This document shows positions 7,209 through 15,748 of a DNA stretch of 64,000 nucleotides, one piece after another (the first letter of the stretch is position 1; every line of letters starts with the position of its first letter). This stretch comes from CBDBLK01 sp965215445 (lineage in GTDB: Bacteria > Bdellovibrionota > Bacteriovoracia > Bacteriovoracales > Bacteriovoracaceae), in assembly GCA_965215445.1 (NCBI GenBank), contig CBDCDT010000002.1:992001-1056000 (forward strand). Direction: 5' to 3'. The position numbers were made by a program, and so were the translations under genes. The notes under the pieces were generated by a model. That model was not told the origin of the DNA, did no database searches, and saw only the letters and a list, made by a program, of their open reading frames with translations.

Positions 7209-8560
7209 TGTTTTATCGTTCAAAGAAAATTTTAAACAATCAAAAAGGTGTTGCCCTTTTACTGGTGATGTCTTCAATTGCGCTTTTAACTTGGCTTTTG
7301 GCCGATTTCACTTTTGAAACCAGTGTGAATAAGATCAAAACTTATAATGCTCAAGACCGGCTTCAGGCCCAACTCAACGCCCATGCAGGCCTTAATTTTG
7401 CTTTGGCGGAATTGCGCCTCTATAAGGAAGCGCGCAATTTATTGGAAAAAAATGAATCAGTTAAGAAGGTCATTCAGCCTAGAAAAATAGAACAGATTAT
7501 GTTAATGCCTTTTGTTTATCCTCCTCCTTTGCCTGCCAACGCCGGCCTTATTCAAAAAAGTGCCGTCGAGGAATTTATGGAAGAAACTCTCATCAAAGGA
7601 GAACTTTCCATTAGCATTGTTCCCGTCAGAGGTTTTCTCAACCCCAACAATTTGAGAATTGCTCCTGCGGCCGAGGTTGCAGAACGAGATGTTTCAGATG
7701 AGGAAGAAGATGAAGAAGGACAGAAAAAAACACTTCAGGAATCTATTGAAGAAAAATTGGTGGAATTGATGACAGAACTTCTCACCAAGAAAAGGGAGGA
7801 AGACGATATTTTTGATGAACTTTATGGCAGGCTTGAACCAAGTCTTTTGATTAAAGAACTCAAATATTACGTCAATAATCCCAATTTATTTGAAGACCCG
7901 GAAAAAGGCACTATTGAAAGAATGTACAGTGATGAAGGAATGGTGCCCAAGCATGCACCTTTAAACTCCCTCGACGAACTTTATTTACTGGCGGGTTGGC
8001 CCGATGACATTATTAATCTGGTTAAAGATCATCTTTCCGTGCATGAAGTATCGGCCATTGTCATCAATGAAATTACTGATGACCAACTTAGAGTTCTTTT
8101 CCCGGAACTTGATGATATTCAAATTGAGGAATTTTTTAAGTATAGAGATGGCGACCCCGAGAGGCAGGAACCACCGAGTCCTTTTGAATCAGAGGTCGGT
8201 TTTAAAAACTTTTTGACCGGAACTTTGGGCCTATCTGAACAAAATTACGATGACAGAGTTCAGGAATTAAACGATGCGGGACTTCGCTTTGATACGATTG
8301 GAGATCTGTATAAAGTTGTCTCCAAGGGGTCGTTTGAAAGGGCGAGTTATCAATTAACTGCTTTCATCAAAATGCCTGTAAAACCCAGGCCAAAGGAAAA
8401 ACCACCTAATTCTCAGAAACGAGGACAGGGCAATGCCTCTTCACCCGACCCCTCATCTCAAAGTCCTCCTGCCGAGGAAGACAAAGAGGACGATAAGGAA
8501 AAGAAGGCAGTTCCACGGGAATTTATGGAACCGAGAGTAGTTGAGTTGAAATTAGGGTAA
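7208..8560 (+). CDS. gspK: Type II secretion tip pseudopilin GspK
   Basis: 450 residues; ATG 7208 shares one base with the gspJ stop. The N terminus NNQKG|VALLLVMSSIALLTW lacks Glu at +5, as is characteristic of GspK, the large non-methylated-type tip pilin. The body contains the helical SAM-like inserts of the family (for example LNSLDELYLLAGW and FKNFLTGTLG). An acidic SDEEEDEEG stretch and a Pro/Ser/Lys-rich tail (about 395-435) look like linkers. It caps the pseudopilus. Confidence 0.88.
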   Translation: MFYRSKKILNNQKGVALLLVMSSIALLTWLLADFTFETSVNKIKTYNAQDRLQAQLNAHAGLNFALAELRLYKEARNLLEKNESVKKVIQPRKIEQIMLMPFVYPPPLPANAGLIQKSAVEEFMEETLIKGELSISIVPVRGFLNPNNLRIAPAAEVAERDVSDEEEDEEGQKKTLQESIEEKLVELMTELLTKKREEDDIFDELYGRLEPSLLIKELKYYVNNPNLFEDPEKGTIERMYSDEGMVPKHAPLNSLDELYLLAGWPDDIINLVKDHLSVHEVSAIVINEITDDQLRVLFPELDDIQIEEFFKYRDGDPERQEPPSPFESEVGFKNFLTGTLGLSEQNYDDRVQELNDAGLRFDTIGDLYKVVSKGSFERASYQLTAFIKMPVKPRPKEKPPNSQKRGQGNASSPDPSSQSPPAEEDKEDDKEKKAVPREFMEPRVVELKLG

Positions 8561-8598
8561 TCTCTGCTTTTTGCTCGGGAATTTGTTAGAATAATCCT

Positions 8599-10173
8599 AT
8601 GAATTTGTTAATTGTAGATACTGGTTCTTATAGCATTAAACTTTTGTATTTCCAGCAGGAAAGAAAACTTTTTCATCTCACCGATGTTCAAGAAATTGTT
8701 ATTGACGAGGCCAGGGAAAAATACCCTACTGATCTTGATCCCTATACTCTTAAAATTGAAATGATTAAAGATGCTTTTAGCGAAGGTATAGAAGGAAAAA
8801 TCATTATGCAGGTTCCGCCTGAATCGGTTACTTCGCGGTATTTATCACTGCCTTCTACAAATAAGCGCAAAGTCGATATGATGATCCCTTTTCAACTCGA
8901 CGAAGGCCTTCCTTTCGCTATCTCGGAAGCACATTATATTACTCACGCTGCAAAAAAAGTGAACACGACTTCGATTCAAGTCAATATTATGCGATTGGAA
9001 GAATTTGATCGCCTTTACTCTCTTTATTCGGAACACAAAATCCTTCCCTCCGTTTTCACTAGCGAATTGGCAGTTATGCAAAGTTATGTGGCCCACCATG
9101 AAGTGAAAGGCCCTGCGGCCATTCTCGATATTGGCCACAGTACGAGTAAATGCTATATCGCCAAAGATGGAGAAATTGTTTCGGGCCATATTAACTATAC
9201 TGCGGGTAAGACTATAGATGATGTTATCGCTCAAACTTATCAAATTTCACCGGCCGAGGCAGTCCAATACAAACATAAAAACTGTTTTTTTCTTACTGAT
9301 TTAGAGGCACAGGAAATTAGTGAGGAGCAAAAAGAATTTGCCAAGCTAATGAAGCGGGCCATTTGGCCTCTTATCCTCGACGTCAAACGCTGGTTTTTAG
9401 GCTTTCGTGCCAAGTATAAGATGCCTATCGAACAAGTTTATTTGATGGGAGGAAGTGCTCAAATTCACAAGATTCAAGATTTTTTATCCCACTCTTTGGA
9501 TGTTCATGTAGAAAATCTGGCGATGGCCCATGCAATTGTCGATAGTGATGGGCTGTTTGGAAAAAAGCAAACACAATACCTTTTGGCCGCAATGATGGCC
9601 GATACCCAAAACAGCAAGCAAAAACCTGGAAATTTTCTTTTTGGCCCTTATGCAAATAATCAAGGGGAACAATTGCCCCTTCATTCAATTTCTTTTATAG
9701 GTCTGCGCACTTTAATCATTTGCTTTTTATGTTCTCTTTTTCTCTTGATAGAAGGATTTATTCTTGAAGGTAAAAAGGATCAAATTTATAGCAAAGTTTC
9801 AAAAACTATAAGATTGAAAGAATATGGAATTCCTAGAAATCGCCAAAGAGATTTGAGAAGAAGGCCGGAGAGGATACTCGATTTACTTTCCAAAAAGGCC
9901 AAAAGTGTTTCTCGGGAAGTTAAGGCCATAAAAGAAGTAAGCGGGATCAATGCTGTAGCACCTCTGGCGCTTATAAGTAAAAGGGTCGGCCCAATGAAAG
10001 AAGTTAAACTGAGCCATTTTAAAAGTGATGGGGCAACAGTCTCGGCAAAATTTGAAGCGGAAAATGAAGAGGCCTTAAATAAATTGAAGGGAAATCTTGA
10101 GAAATTTTCCCTTTCCAATCTCAAAACTAATTTGTCGCAGGAAGGTTTGGTTCTAACACTAAAGGTGGATTAA
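8599..10173 (+). CDS. gspL: GspL/PilM-like assembly-platform protein
   Basis: 524 residues. The actin-like cytoplasmic part begins LLIVDTGSYSIKLLYF and includes AAILDIGHSTSKCYI (about 174-188) and YLMGGSAQI, the phosphate-binding-like motifs of the PilM/GspL ATPase fold. One membrane segment lies near 371-391 (TLIICFLCSLFLLIEGFIL), followed by a periplasmic ferredoxin-like part. GspL links the GspE ATPase to GspM. It is longer than enterobacterial GspL (about 400). It starts 38 nt after gspK. Confidence 0.82.
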   Translation: MNLLIVDTGSYSIKLLYFQQERKLFHLTDVQEIVIDEAREKYPTDLDPYTLKIEMIKDAFSEGIEGKIIMQVPPESVTSRYLSLPSTNKRKVDMMIPFQLDEGLPFAISEAHYITHAAKKVNTTSIQVNIMRLEEFDRLYSLYSEHKILPSVFTSELAVMQSYVAHHEVKGPAAILDIGHSTSKCYIAKDGEIVSGHINYTAGKTIDDVIAQTYQISPAEAVQYKHKNCFFLTDLEAQEISEEQKEFAKLMKRAIWPLILDVKRWFLGFRAKYKMPIEQVYLMGGSAQIHKIQDFLSHSLDVHVENLAMAHAIVDSDGLFGKKQTQYLLAAMMADTQNSKQKPGNFLFGPYANNQGEQLPLHSISFIGLRTLIICFLCSLFLLIEGFILEGKKDQIYSKVSKTIRLKEYGIPRNRQRDLRRRPERILDLLSKKAKSVSREVKAIKEVSGINAVAPLALISKRVGPMKEVKLSHFKSDGATVSAKFEAENEEALNKLKGNLEKFSLSNLKTNLSQEGLVLTLKVD

Positions 10174-10176
10174 TTT

Positions 10177-10806
10177 GTGAGAAAAAGGTTTTTTTCATTC
10201 AAAAGAATAGACGATTTTGTTTTCAAAAAAATTGATGAAATTCAATCCCTTCCTCAATTCCAGCAATTTGTAAATCAATTGGAATCTCTACCTAACGAGC
10301 AGTCCCATTGGGCACATCAGGGATTAAGCTATTTTCTCATTGCTTTGCCTTTTGGACTTCTTTTTGTGATTGGGATTTATAATCTAAGCATCAGGTCTGA
10401 TTTGGCGATGATGGTTGATATTGACCAACAAATCAGTCAAATTCGTCAAAAAAATAGAGAATTTGAAACTATTGGTACGAGTGTTTTAAATCCTGTCCCA
10501 CTTAATACCAGGGCCGATTTTGAAAGGATTATTAACGTCATTATCAATCAGAAAAATATTAATCCTTCCAAGATCAAAGTTGTTAACTTTGAAAGGCCCG
10601 GAGCAGAGGCCAGTATTCAAAAAACAATAACTAAAATTACTTTTGAAAAGCTGAGTTCTAAAGAATTTTCTGATCTTCTTCACGGAATACTTATTCTTCA
10701 AAGAATAAAAATTCAGGATGCAGAAACCTCTTTGGATAAGGACGCATCTCAAATTAAAGGGACGTTGGAATTGCTTTACTTGGGAAAAGCAGGGCCTCCT
10801 TCATGA
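10177..10806 (+). CDS. gspM: GspM-like type II secretion protein
   Basis: 209 residues with GTG start, 3 nt after gspL. One transmembrane helix at about 51-71 (SYFLIALPFGLLFVIGIYNL) separates a basic cytoplasmic end from a periplasmic coiled-coil/ferredoxin-like part ending in EFSDLLHGILILQRIKIQDAE, which resembles the GspM/PilO pattern. The call depends on position between gspL and gspN as well as topology. Confidence 0.75.
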   Translation: MRKRFFSFKRIDDFVFKKIDEIQSLPQFQQFVNQLESLPNEQSHWAHQGLSYFLIALPFGLLFVIGIYNLSIRSDLAMMVDIDQQISQIRQKNREFETIGTSVLNPVPLNTRADFERIINVIINQKNINPSKIKVVNFERPGAEASIQKTITKITFEKLSSKEFSDLLHGILILQRIKIQDAETSLDKDASQIKGTLELLYLGKAGPPS

Positions 10807-11780
10807 AAGTTGGTATGAAAGCTGAAAAAACAAGCAACAAGGAAATGCAGCAAAAGGCCCAGGAACGAATCTATCAGCTTCCCAAAAGTTTAAAATCAAA
10901 ACTCATGATTTTGGCCCCTGTATTTTTTTTGACCGGCCTGTGGTTAAATTTTTCCTTCAAGCAAACCATAAGACATTCGATATATGAGGCAGTGGTTAAC
11001 AATAGGGCCTGTCCTATCAGTTTCCAAGAATTGGAATTGGGTTTTTTGGTGCCCAGTGCGCGTTTGGTGAAACCCCTTATCCCAGGGATTTGTTTTCAAA
11101 GTCCTGATTTCAACCTGAGATTGGATGAAATTAAGGTGGGTTCCTCTTTTTTCAGCGTGATTCCTCCTGCATTAAAATTTCATGCTCTCATTCAAGGAAT
11201 GGGAAGTCAGTTGAAACTCTTTCCAAGGCTTAGGTGGAACCAAGTGGATATTAGAGTCGCTCAATCATTTATATCCGGCCAAACTATTTCCAGTTTGACT
11301 CCCTTCCCGGAACTTTTTCAAGGCAATATATCAATTGATAGCTTGGTTAATATTCCCTTAAAAAGATCAATGCCAGACATGAATGCGTTGAAATCTGATA
11401 TTAAGGCCACTGGCCAAAACCTCATTATTCCCGAACAGCGAATAAGTATAGGGCCTCTGCCCTTTGATGTTCCCAAAATTGAATTTGCGGGATTGAATCT
11501 GGTGGCATCTTATAATAAGAATGAGTTGGAAGTTCGTTCTTTGGAGTTGGGTAAAGTAGAAGGTGATCTTCATTTGCAACTCAAGGGGAAGATTAAGGTT
11601 AATCAACGCAACATCAAACTTTCAACTTTGGATTTGGAGGGGCGTTTCAGGATTGGCACCACTATTTTAGATAAGCTTTCCGCAATAAAATTGCTTCTTC
11701 CCCAAGGAAAATCAGAGACAGAGTATTACAATTTTGAATTGAAAGGCACTTTTGCGGGGCCTGTGCCGAGACTCTTTTGA
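10803..11780 (+). CDS. gspN: Type II secretion protein GspN
   Basis: 325 residues; ATG overlaps the gspM stop by 4 nt (ATGA). A single membrane anchor (about 34-50) is followed by a beta-rich periplasmic domain with repeated amphipathic strands, ending in the LKGTFAGPVPRLF type of sequence seen in GspN of the Myxococcus/Bdellovibrio style of operon. GspN is an accessory component of many T2SS loci and its role is not well defined. Last gene of the operon; uppP converges on it 6 nt later. Confidence 0.75.
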   Translation: MKVGMKAEKTSNKEMQQKAQERIYQLPKSLKSKLMILAPVFFLTGLWLNFSFKQTIRHSIYEAVVNNRACPISFQELELGFLVPSARLVKPLIPGICFQSPDFNLRLDEIKVGSSFFSVIPPALKFHALIQGMGSQLKLFPRLRWNQVDIRVAQSFISGQTISSLTPFPELFQGNISIDSLVNIPLKRSMPDMNALKSDIKATGQNLIIPEQRISIGPLPFDVPKIEFAGLNLVASYNKNELEVRSLELGKVEGDLHLQLKGKIKVNQRNIKLSTLDLEGRFRIGTTILDKLSAIKLLLPQGKSETEYYNFELKGTFAGPVPRLF

Positions 11781-11786
11781 GGGCCT

Positions 11787-12548
11787 TTATTTTATAGAAA
11801 AATAGCAAAGTCCTAGCGCCAAACTGATTCGATAAATGGCAAAAGGGGCCAATCCCCATTTTTTTATACTGTGAAAGAAAAAATGAATGGCGAAAAGGCC
11901 CACGCTAAAACTGGTGATGACACCAAAAAGACAGATCCAAGGATCAAAATTAAGCGAACTCTCAAAAAAATCGGGCAGCTTGAAAAAAAGTCCGGCGATA
12001 ACAACAGGTAAAGACAGTAAAAAACTAAATTGAGTGGCCTCAGTGCGGGAAATTCCCATTGAGCGTGCGGCAGTTAAAGTGATGCCACTGCGACTAACTC
12101 CAGGGAAAATGGCCAAGGCCTGAGACAGGCCGATGATGATGGCCCCTTTGAGTGAAAATGTTTGATGGCTTGGTTTTGAAATAGCATCGGCCATCCACAT
12201 CAGGATTCCGAAAAAAAATAAATTAAAAGCAATCAAAAAAGGGTTGCGGCCATAGTGAGAAGCAACCCCTTCTATAAGGAAGGCCAGGATAAAAGTACTT
12301 ATGGTGGCCACCGTGAGATTGTACACCAATGGGTTTTTTGGTGTTCGCAAGAGAGTTTTAATGCGGTTTTTGAAGTAAACGATGACGGAAAGTGCAGTTC
12401 CTGCATGCATGGAGAGATCAAAGAGAACTCCCGGGTCTTTGATTTTGAGGACGAAGGGCAAAATGGCCAGATGCCCGCTTGAACTAATGGGCAAAAATTC
12501 AGTCAATCCCTGAGTGATTCCGTAAATAAGTCCTGAAATTAAATCCAT
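11787..12548 (-). CDS. uppP: Undecaprenyl-diphosphatase UppP (BacA)
   Basis: 253 residues of a polytopic membrane protein that dephosphorylates undecaprenyl pyrophosphate, recycling the lipid carrier for peptidoglycan and O-antigen. Both family motifs are present: QGLTEFLPISSSGH (13-26) and FPGVSRSGIT (148-157) with the catalytic Ser/Arg cluster. Length matches the family (about 260-275). Monocistronic, convergent with the gsp operon and divergent from the large secreted-protein gene. Confidence 0.95.
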   Translation of the reverse strand: MDLISGLIYGITQGLTEFLPISSSGHLAILPFVLKIKDPGVLFDLSMHAGTALSVIVYFKNRIKTLLRTPKNPLVYNLTVATISTFILAFLIEGVASHYGRNPFLIAFNLFFFGILMWMADAISKPSHQTFSLKGAIIIGLSQALAIFPGVSRSGITLTAARSMGISRTEATQFSFLLSLPVVIAGLFFKLPDFFESSLNFDPWICLFGVITSFSVGLFAIHFFFHSIKKWGLAPFAIYRISLALGLCYFSIK

Positions 12549-12617
12549 AGAAAAATGCTCCAGAGTTCCTAGTGCAAAGGAATTTTACAACACTTGAGAA
12601 GATTTTAGCTTTTTCTC

Positions 12618-12630
12618 AGGCAATTTGCCT
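12618..12630. promoter_or_regulatory. 13-bp inverted repeat upstream of large secreted protein
   Basis: AGGCAA (12618-12623) and TTGCCT (12625-12630) form a near-palindrome with one central base. It lies in the 116-nt space between the divergent uppP and the gene starting at 12665. It may be an operator or a leader hairpin; no promoter could be fixed with confidence. Confidence 0.3.
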
Positions 12631-12664
12631 CAATTTTAAAAAGCAAATGGCCGAGAAGAAGGTG

Positions 12665-15600
12665 ATGGAAACAAAAACAAATTTTTTAAGGATAATGACT
12701 ACTCATTTGATCGTCTATCAGTTGGTTACGGTTCCCTCCATCTACGCTCAAGCGGGAACACAAAGTCTCTTGATGGGGATTCCCGGACTTATAAAAAAAG
12801 TCGGGCAAGATATGATTCAAGGAAAGAAGTCGGGCCAGGATGCCTTCATGCTTACTCAGCAACAACAGGGAGACCCCTTTCGGCCCCAAACTGTAGCGTC
12901 TAAATATTTTCCCGAGTGTCAGGTCCCCATGGCCATTTCCGCTATTCCCTCCAATGCTTGTGCTGGCCCTCCAGCGCCAGAAGATCAGGCGGGACTTGCA
13001 GAGCTTGGGCGTTGGTTGGGATTGGCAGATCAGTATGAATCTTATTTCAGGGCGCATAGTGCAGAAAATCAGAACACACGCAATGCCCCCGAGGGAGCAC
13101 CTGCGGGTGGGGCGTCTTCTATTGGGGCAAGTTGCCTCAACGATGCCAAAAAAAGAAGGGAAGACCAATTGCAAAGTTCGATCAATGAAATTATCGAGGC
13201 CAAAAACCAGTTGGAAAGTTCCAACGAGAAGGCCAAGCAGGAATTGCAAGATGCACTTTCCAAGATTCAAGACACGGCCCACGTCCTTTATGGAGGTAAA
13301 GGAGGCAGTCCCGATACTAAGGGCAGAGCTTTTCATGGCCTTTTTTCGCCTGGGTGCCAAGAACTGATTGGAACTGAAAACCTGAATCGGGCCAAGGGTA
13401 TGGGATTGAGTGGTTTGAAGAAGGATATTCTTTCGACTCCCCAACAAATGGCCAATCGCTTTACCAACCCAGAAAACCGAGAAGGGCATATCGAAGATAT
13501 TAGAGGGCAGATTAACAAACTCAAGGAAAAAATAGAACGCTATGGGCCTGAGGCCTGGAAACCCAATTATCAAAGTGTTTTGGGAACGGGGAATACCGAG
13601 TACCCGTCAATTGGAAAGGCGATGGAAAGGCAAATAACAAATTTTAAAAGCGAAATAAACAGAATTAGGACAGAGGTAAAGGATCAGGTAGGTTATATTT
13701 TGCCTGCTCTGGATCATCAATTTCGAGATAAAGTCAAAAAATTCTCCAAAAAATCTGTTGAGCGTAGATTTATCAAGACATGTGTAAGTGAAAATTCTTC
13801 TTTGAGTACTCAAAATATTTTGGCAGGGCTGAGACATCCTTCAACGGGAGGGCGGGGAACGACACTTATCAATTACCGGAATGCGCTCAGAAGTATTTTA
13901 GAGAGTAGTTCCAGTATGGAACGAAAAATTCAGGAAATGGAGAGGCTGGATGCTCAATATGGAAGGGGTTCCATTATCGTCGGTGCTCAAAACTCCACTG
14001 GGAGCAGGTCGTATGTGCCCCCCCACGTTCTTTTTAGAGAACAGACAGATGCTTGCCGGGGAAACATGAATAAGGGAGCAGGCCCTATGGCACAAACTAT
14101 TGACCGGTCAGACCAAGCTGTTAAACAGGCGTTGAAGCTAGAACAAGGTTTTGCTTCTGAGTTTTTTAATAACCTTTACGACGAAGTCGTTAATTGCTCG
14201 GAGCAACCCGTAAAAACGGGAACTTGCAACCTCGATAAAGTGGGGTCGGTATTGTCACCCGATGGAGGTAATTTTTGTGTGGCACACGCTACAGAGTGTG
14301 GAAAGAGAGTTAATGCTTGTCATGGGGCAACTCACACTCTCATAAGAGTGTACGAAGGCAAGCGCGACATCCAGGCCGCTCGTTATAATTCATTGGCATT
14401 AGCGCTGGAAAAAAATCGAAAAGACCGCTTGGGTAAAATGAAGGCCAAGGTTTTGGCACTTGCTCAGGAAATCAACAAACAGTTGGTGGGAACTCAAATT
14501 GAGTGGCCTTCCGATTTGTCGATGGAAGAGACAAAAGAAGAGGTTGTGGGTAAATGGGGAGTTAAGCTCAAAGGTGGGGGAGATTTAAGATTTTTAGAAG
14601 AAGCTCCTCGAAAGTTTGATTTACTCATACAATCTTTAAAACGACAAATGGCCGCCGCTTCTGGGGAAATGAGCGATTATATCCAAAAACAAAAACAAGG
14701 CTGGGGACAAGAGGTCAGACGTTGGGCGGAGCTAAAGAATAAATGTGGACAGGCGATGAGCGCTTACCAGCAAGGTATGCAAGAACAAATGGAAGCACAG
14801 CAAGAGCAAATGGATCAAGCGCAAAATTTTTGCCTCCAGTATGAATCTTTAAGTCAAAACCCTGGTGCCGGTTGTGATTCTGTCGATCAATTATTTGAGG
14901 ATGCCATGCAAGCGTCGGCATTAATTAATCCTGAAGTTTTTGGCCAAATTAACGAATTCAAGTACTATTGCAACACCGTCAATAATGAGGCATTGCCTTT
15001 TGATTCCGATTCGTCTTCGTCGCCTTCTGATTTGACTCCTTCAGAGCGTTTTTCAGAAATTTGCGAAGAAAAGGGTGATGATTGGGGGAAAGTTTTAGAA
15101 GATATGAAACAGCAGGCAGCAGACCTAATCCCCCGGCATTTTAGTGAGGAAGAAACACAGGCCATTGCTGATGCTATTCAAGATGAGAGCAAGGCATCAG
15201 AATTGGGGAGGGAAATAACCAGAACTCCTTTTTATAGAACCATCGTGCGTAGAGTTCATACGTTGGAGGCCATGGAAGCATGGCGAATGCCTTCCTTGAG
15301 TGAAGGTGATCTCTCTTCAGATTTTCTCAAAAGCAGATTGAGAGAAGCACATGATTTAATGGGAACTTCAAGCACTGATTCAACGATTCAAAATTTTTGT
15401 AAAGTACAAAAATACAAACATCGTTTTAAAGCGATTACATATTGCGAAGATGCTGATAATGAAAAATATCAAGATTGCTATGATAAAAAAGCGCAGGATG
15501 AAAATAAAATTAATCACGACTCTGTTGAAATAGCTGGAAAAGTTTTAAAAGGTCTTGAGTTGGTAGGTTTGGCGGATCAAAATCAGGAAATTGGAGAGCA

Positions 15601-15727
15601 GTTGGGCCGTACTCCATGTATGGCGATACAGGGACACAACGGTGCGGAGGGGGAAGTTGCTTCGCCTTTTTATGAACTCGATCAAGCTATTTTAGGTGGC
15701 CAGCAACAAAATAGTATTAGCAGGTAA
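12665..15727 (+). CDS. Large secreted Cys-containing coiled-coil protein, unknown function
   Basis: 1020 residues from ATG 12665 (AGAAGG just upstream); an in-frame GTG at 12572 would add a non-signal extension. The leader METKTNFLRIMTTHLIVYQLVTVPSIYAQA looks like a Sec signal peptide cleaved after AQA. Most of the protein is charged, Gln/Glu/Lys-rich helix with strong coiled-coil potential (about 190-260, 300-370, 680-770). About 20 cysteines are spread through it, several in pairs, with a cluster near 535-585 (NCSEQ, GTCNL, NFCVAH, TECG, NACHG). No recognised domain. It heads a row of secreted products and may be a T2SS substrate or periplasmic structural protein; that is inference. Confidence 0.75.
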   Translation: METKTNFLRIMTTHLIVYQLVTVPSIYAQAGTQSLLMGIPGLIKKVGQDMIQGKKSGQDAFMLTQQQQGDPFRPQTVASKYFPECQVPMAISAIPSNACAGPPAPEDQAGLAELGRWLGLADQYESYFRAHSAENQNTRNAPEGAPAGGASSIGASCLNDAKKRREDQLQSSINEIIEAKNQLESSNEKAKQELQDALSKIQDTAHVLYGGKGGSPDTKGRAFHGLFSPGCQELIGTENLNRAKGMGLSGLKKDILSTPQQMANRFTNPENREGHIEDIRGQINKLKEKIERYGPEAWKPNYQSVLGTGNTEYPSIGKAMERQITNFKSEINRIRTEVKDQVGYILPALDHQFRDKVKKFSKKSVERRFIKTCVSENSSLSTQNILAGLRHPSTGGRGTTLINYRNALRSILESSSSMERKIQEMERLDAQYGRGSIIVGAQNSTGSRSYVPPHVLFREQTDACRGNMNKGAGPMAQTIDRSDQAVKQALKLEQGFASEFFNNLYDEVVNCSEQPVKTGTCNLDKVGSVLSPDGGNFCVAHATECGKRVNACHGATHTLIRVYEGKRDIQAARYNSLALALEKNRKDRLGKMKAKVLALAQEINKQLVGTQIEWPSDLSMEETKEEVVGKWGVKLKGGGDLRFLEEAPRKFDLLIQSLKRQMAAASGEMSDYIQKQKQGWGQEVRRWAELKNKCGQAMSAYQQGMQEQMEAQQEQMDQAQNFCLQYESLSQNPGAGCDSVDQLFEDAMQASALINPEVFGQINEFKYYCNTVNNEALPFDSDSSSSPSDLTPSERFSEICEEKGDDWGKVLEDMKQQAADLIPRHFSEEETQAIADAIQDESKASELGREITRTPFYRTIVRRVHTLEAMEAWRMPSLSEGDLSSDFLKSRLREAHDLMGTSSTDSTIQNFCKVQKYKHRFKAITYCEDADNEKYQDCYDKKAQDENKINHDSVEIAGKVLKGLELVGLADQNQEIGEQLGRTPCMAIQGHNGAEGEVASPFYELDQAILGGQQQNSISR

Positions 15728-15748
15728 GCTTTCCAAAAAAGGTGACTT

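Noticed and set aside
12686..13573. 295-residue minus-strand ORF opposite the large secreted protein
   Set aside because: It is antisense to a gene with a clear signal peptide and ribosome site, has no recognisable domain and an implausible composition.
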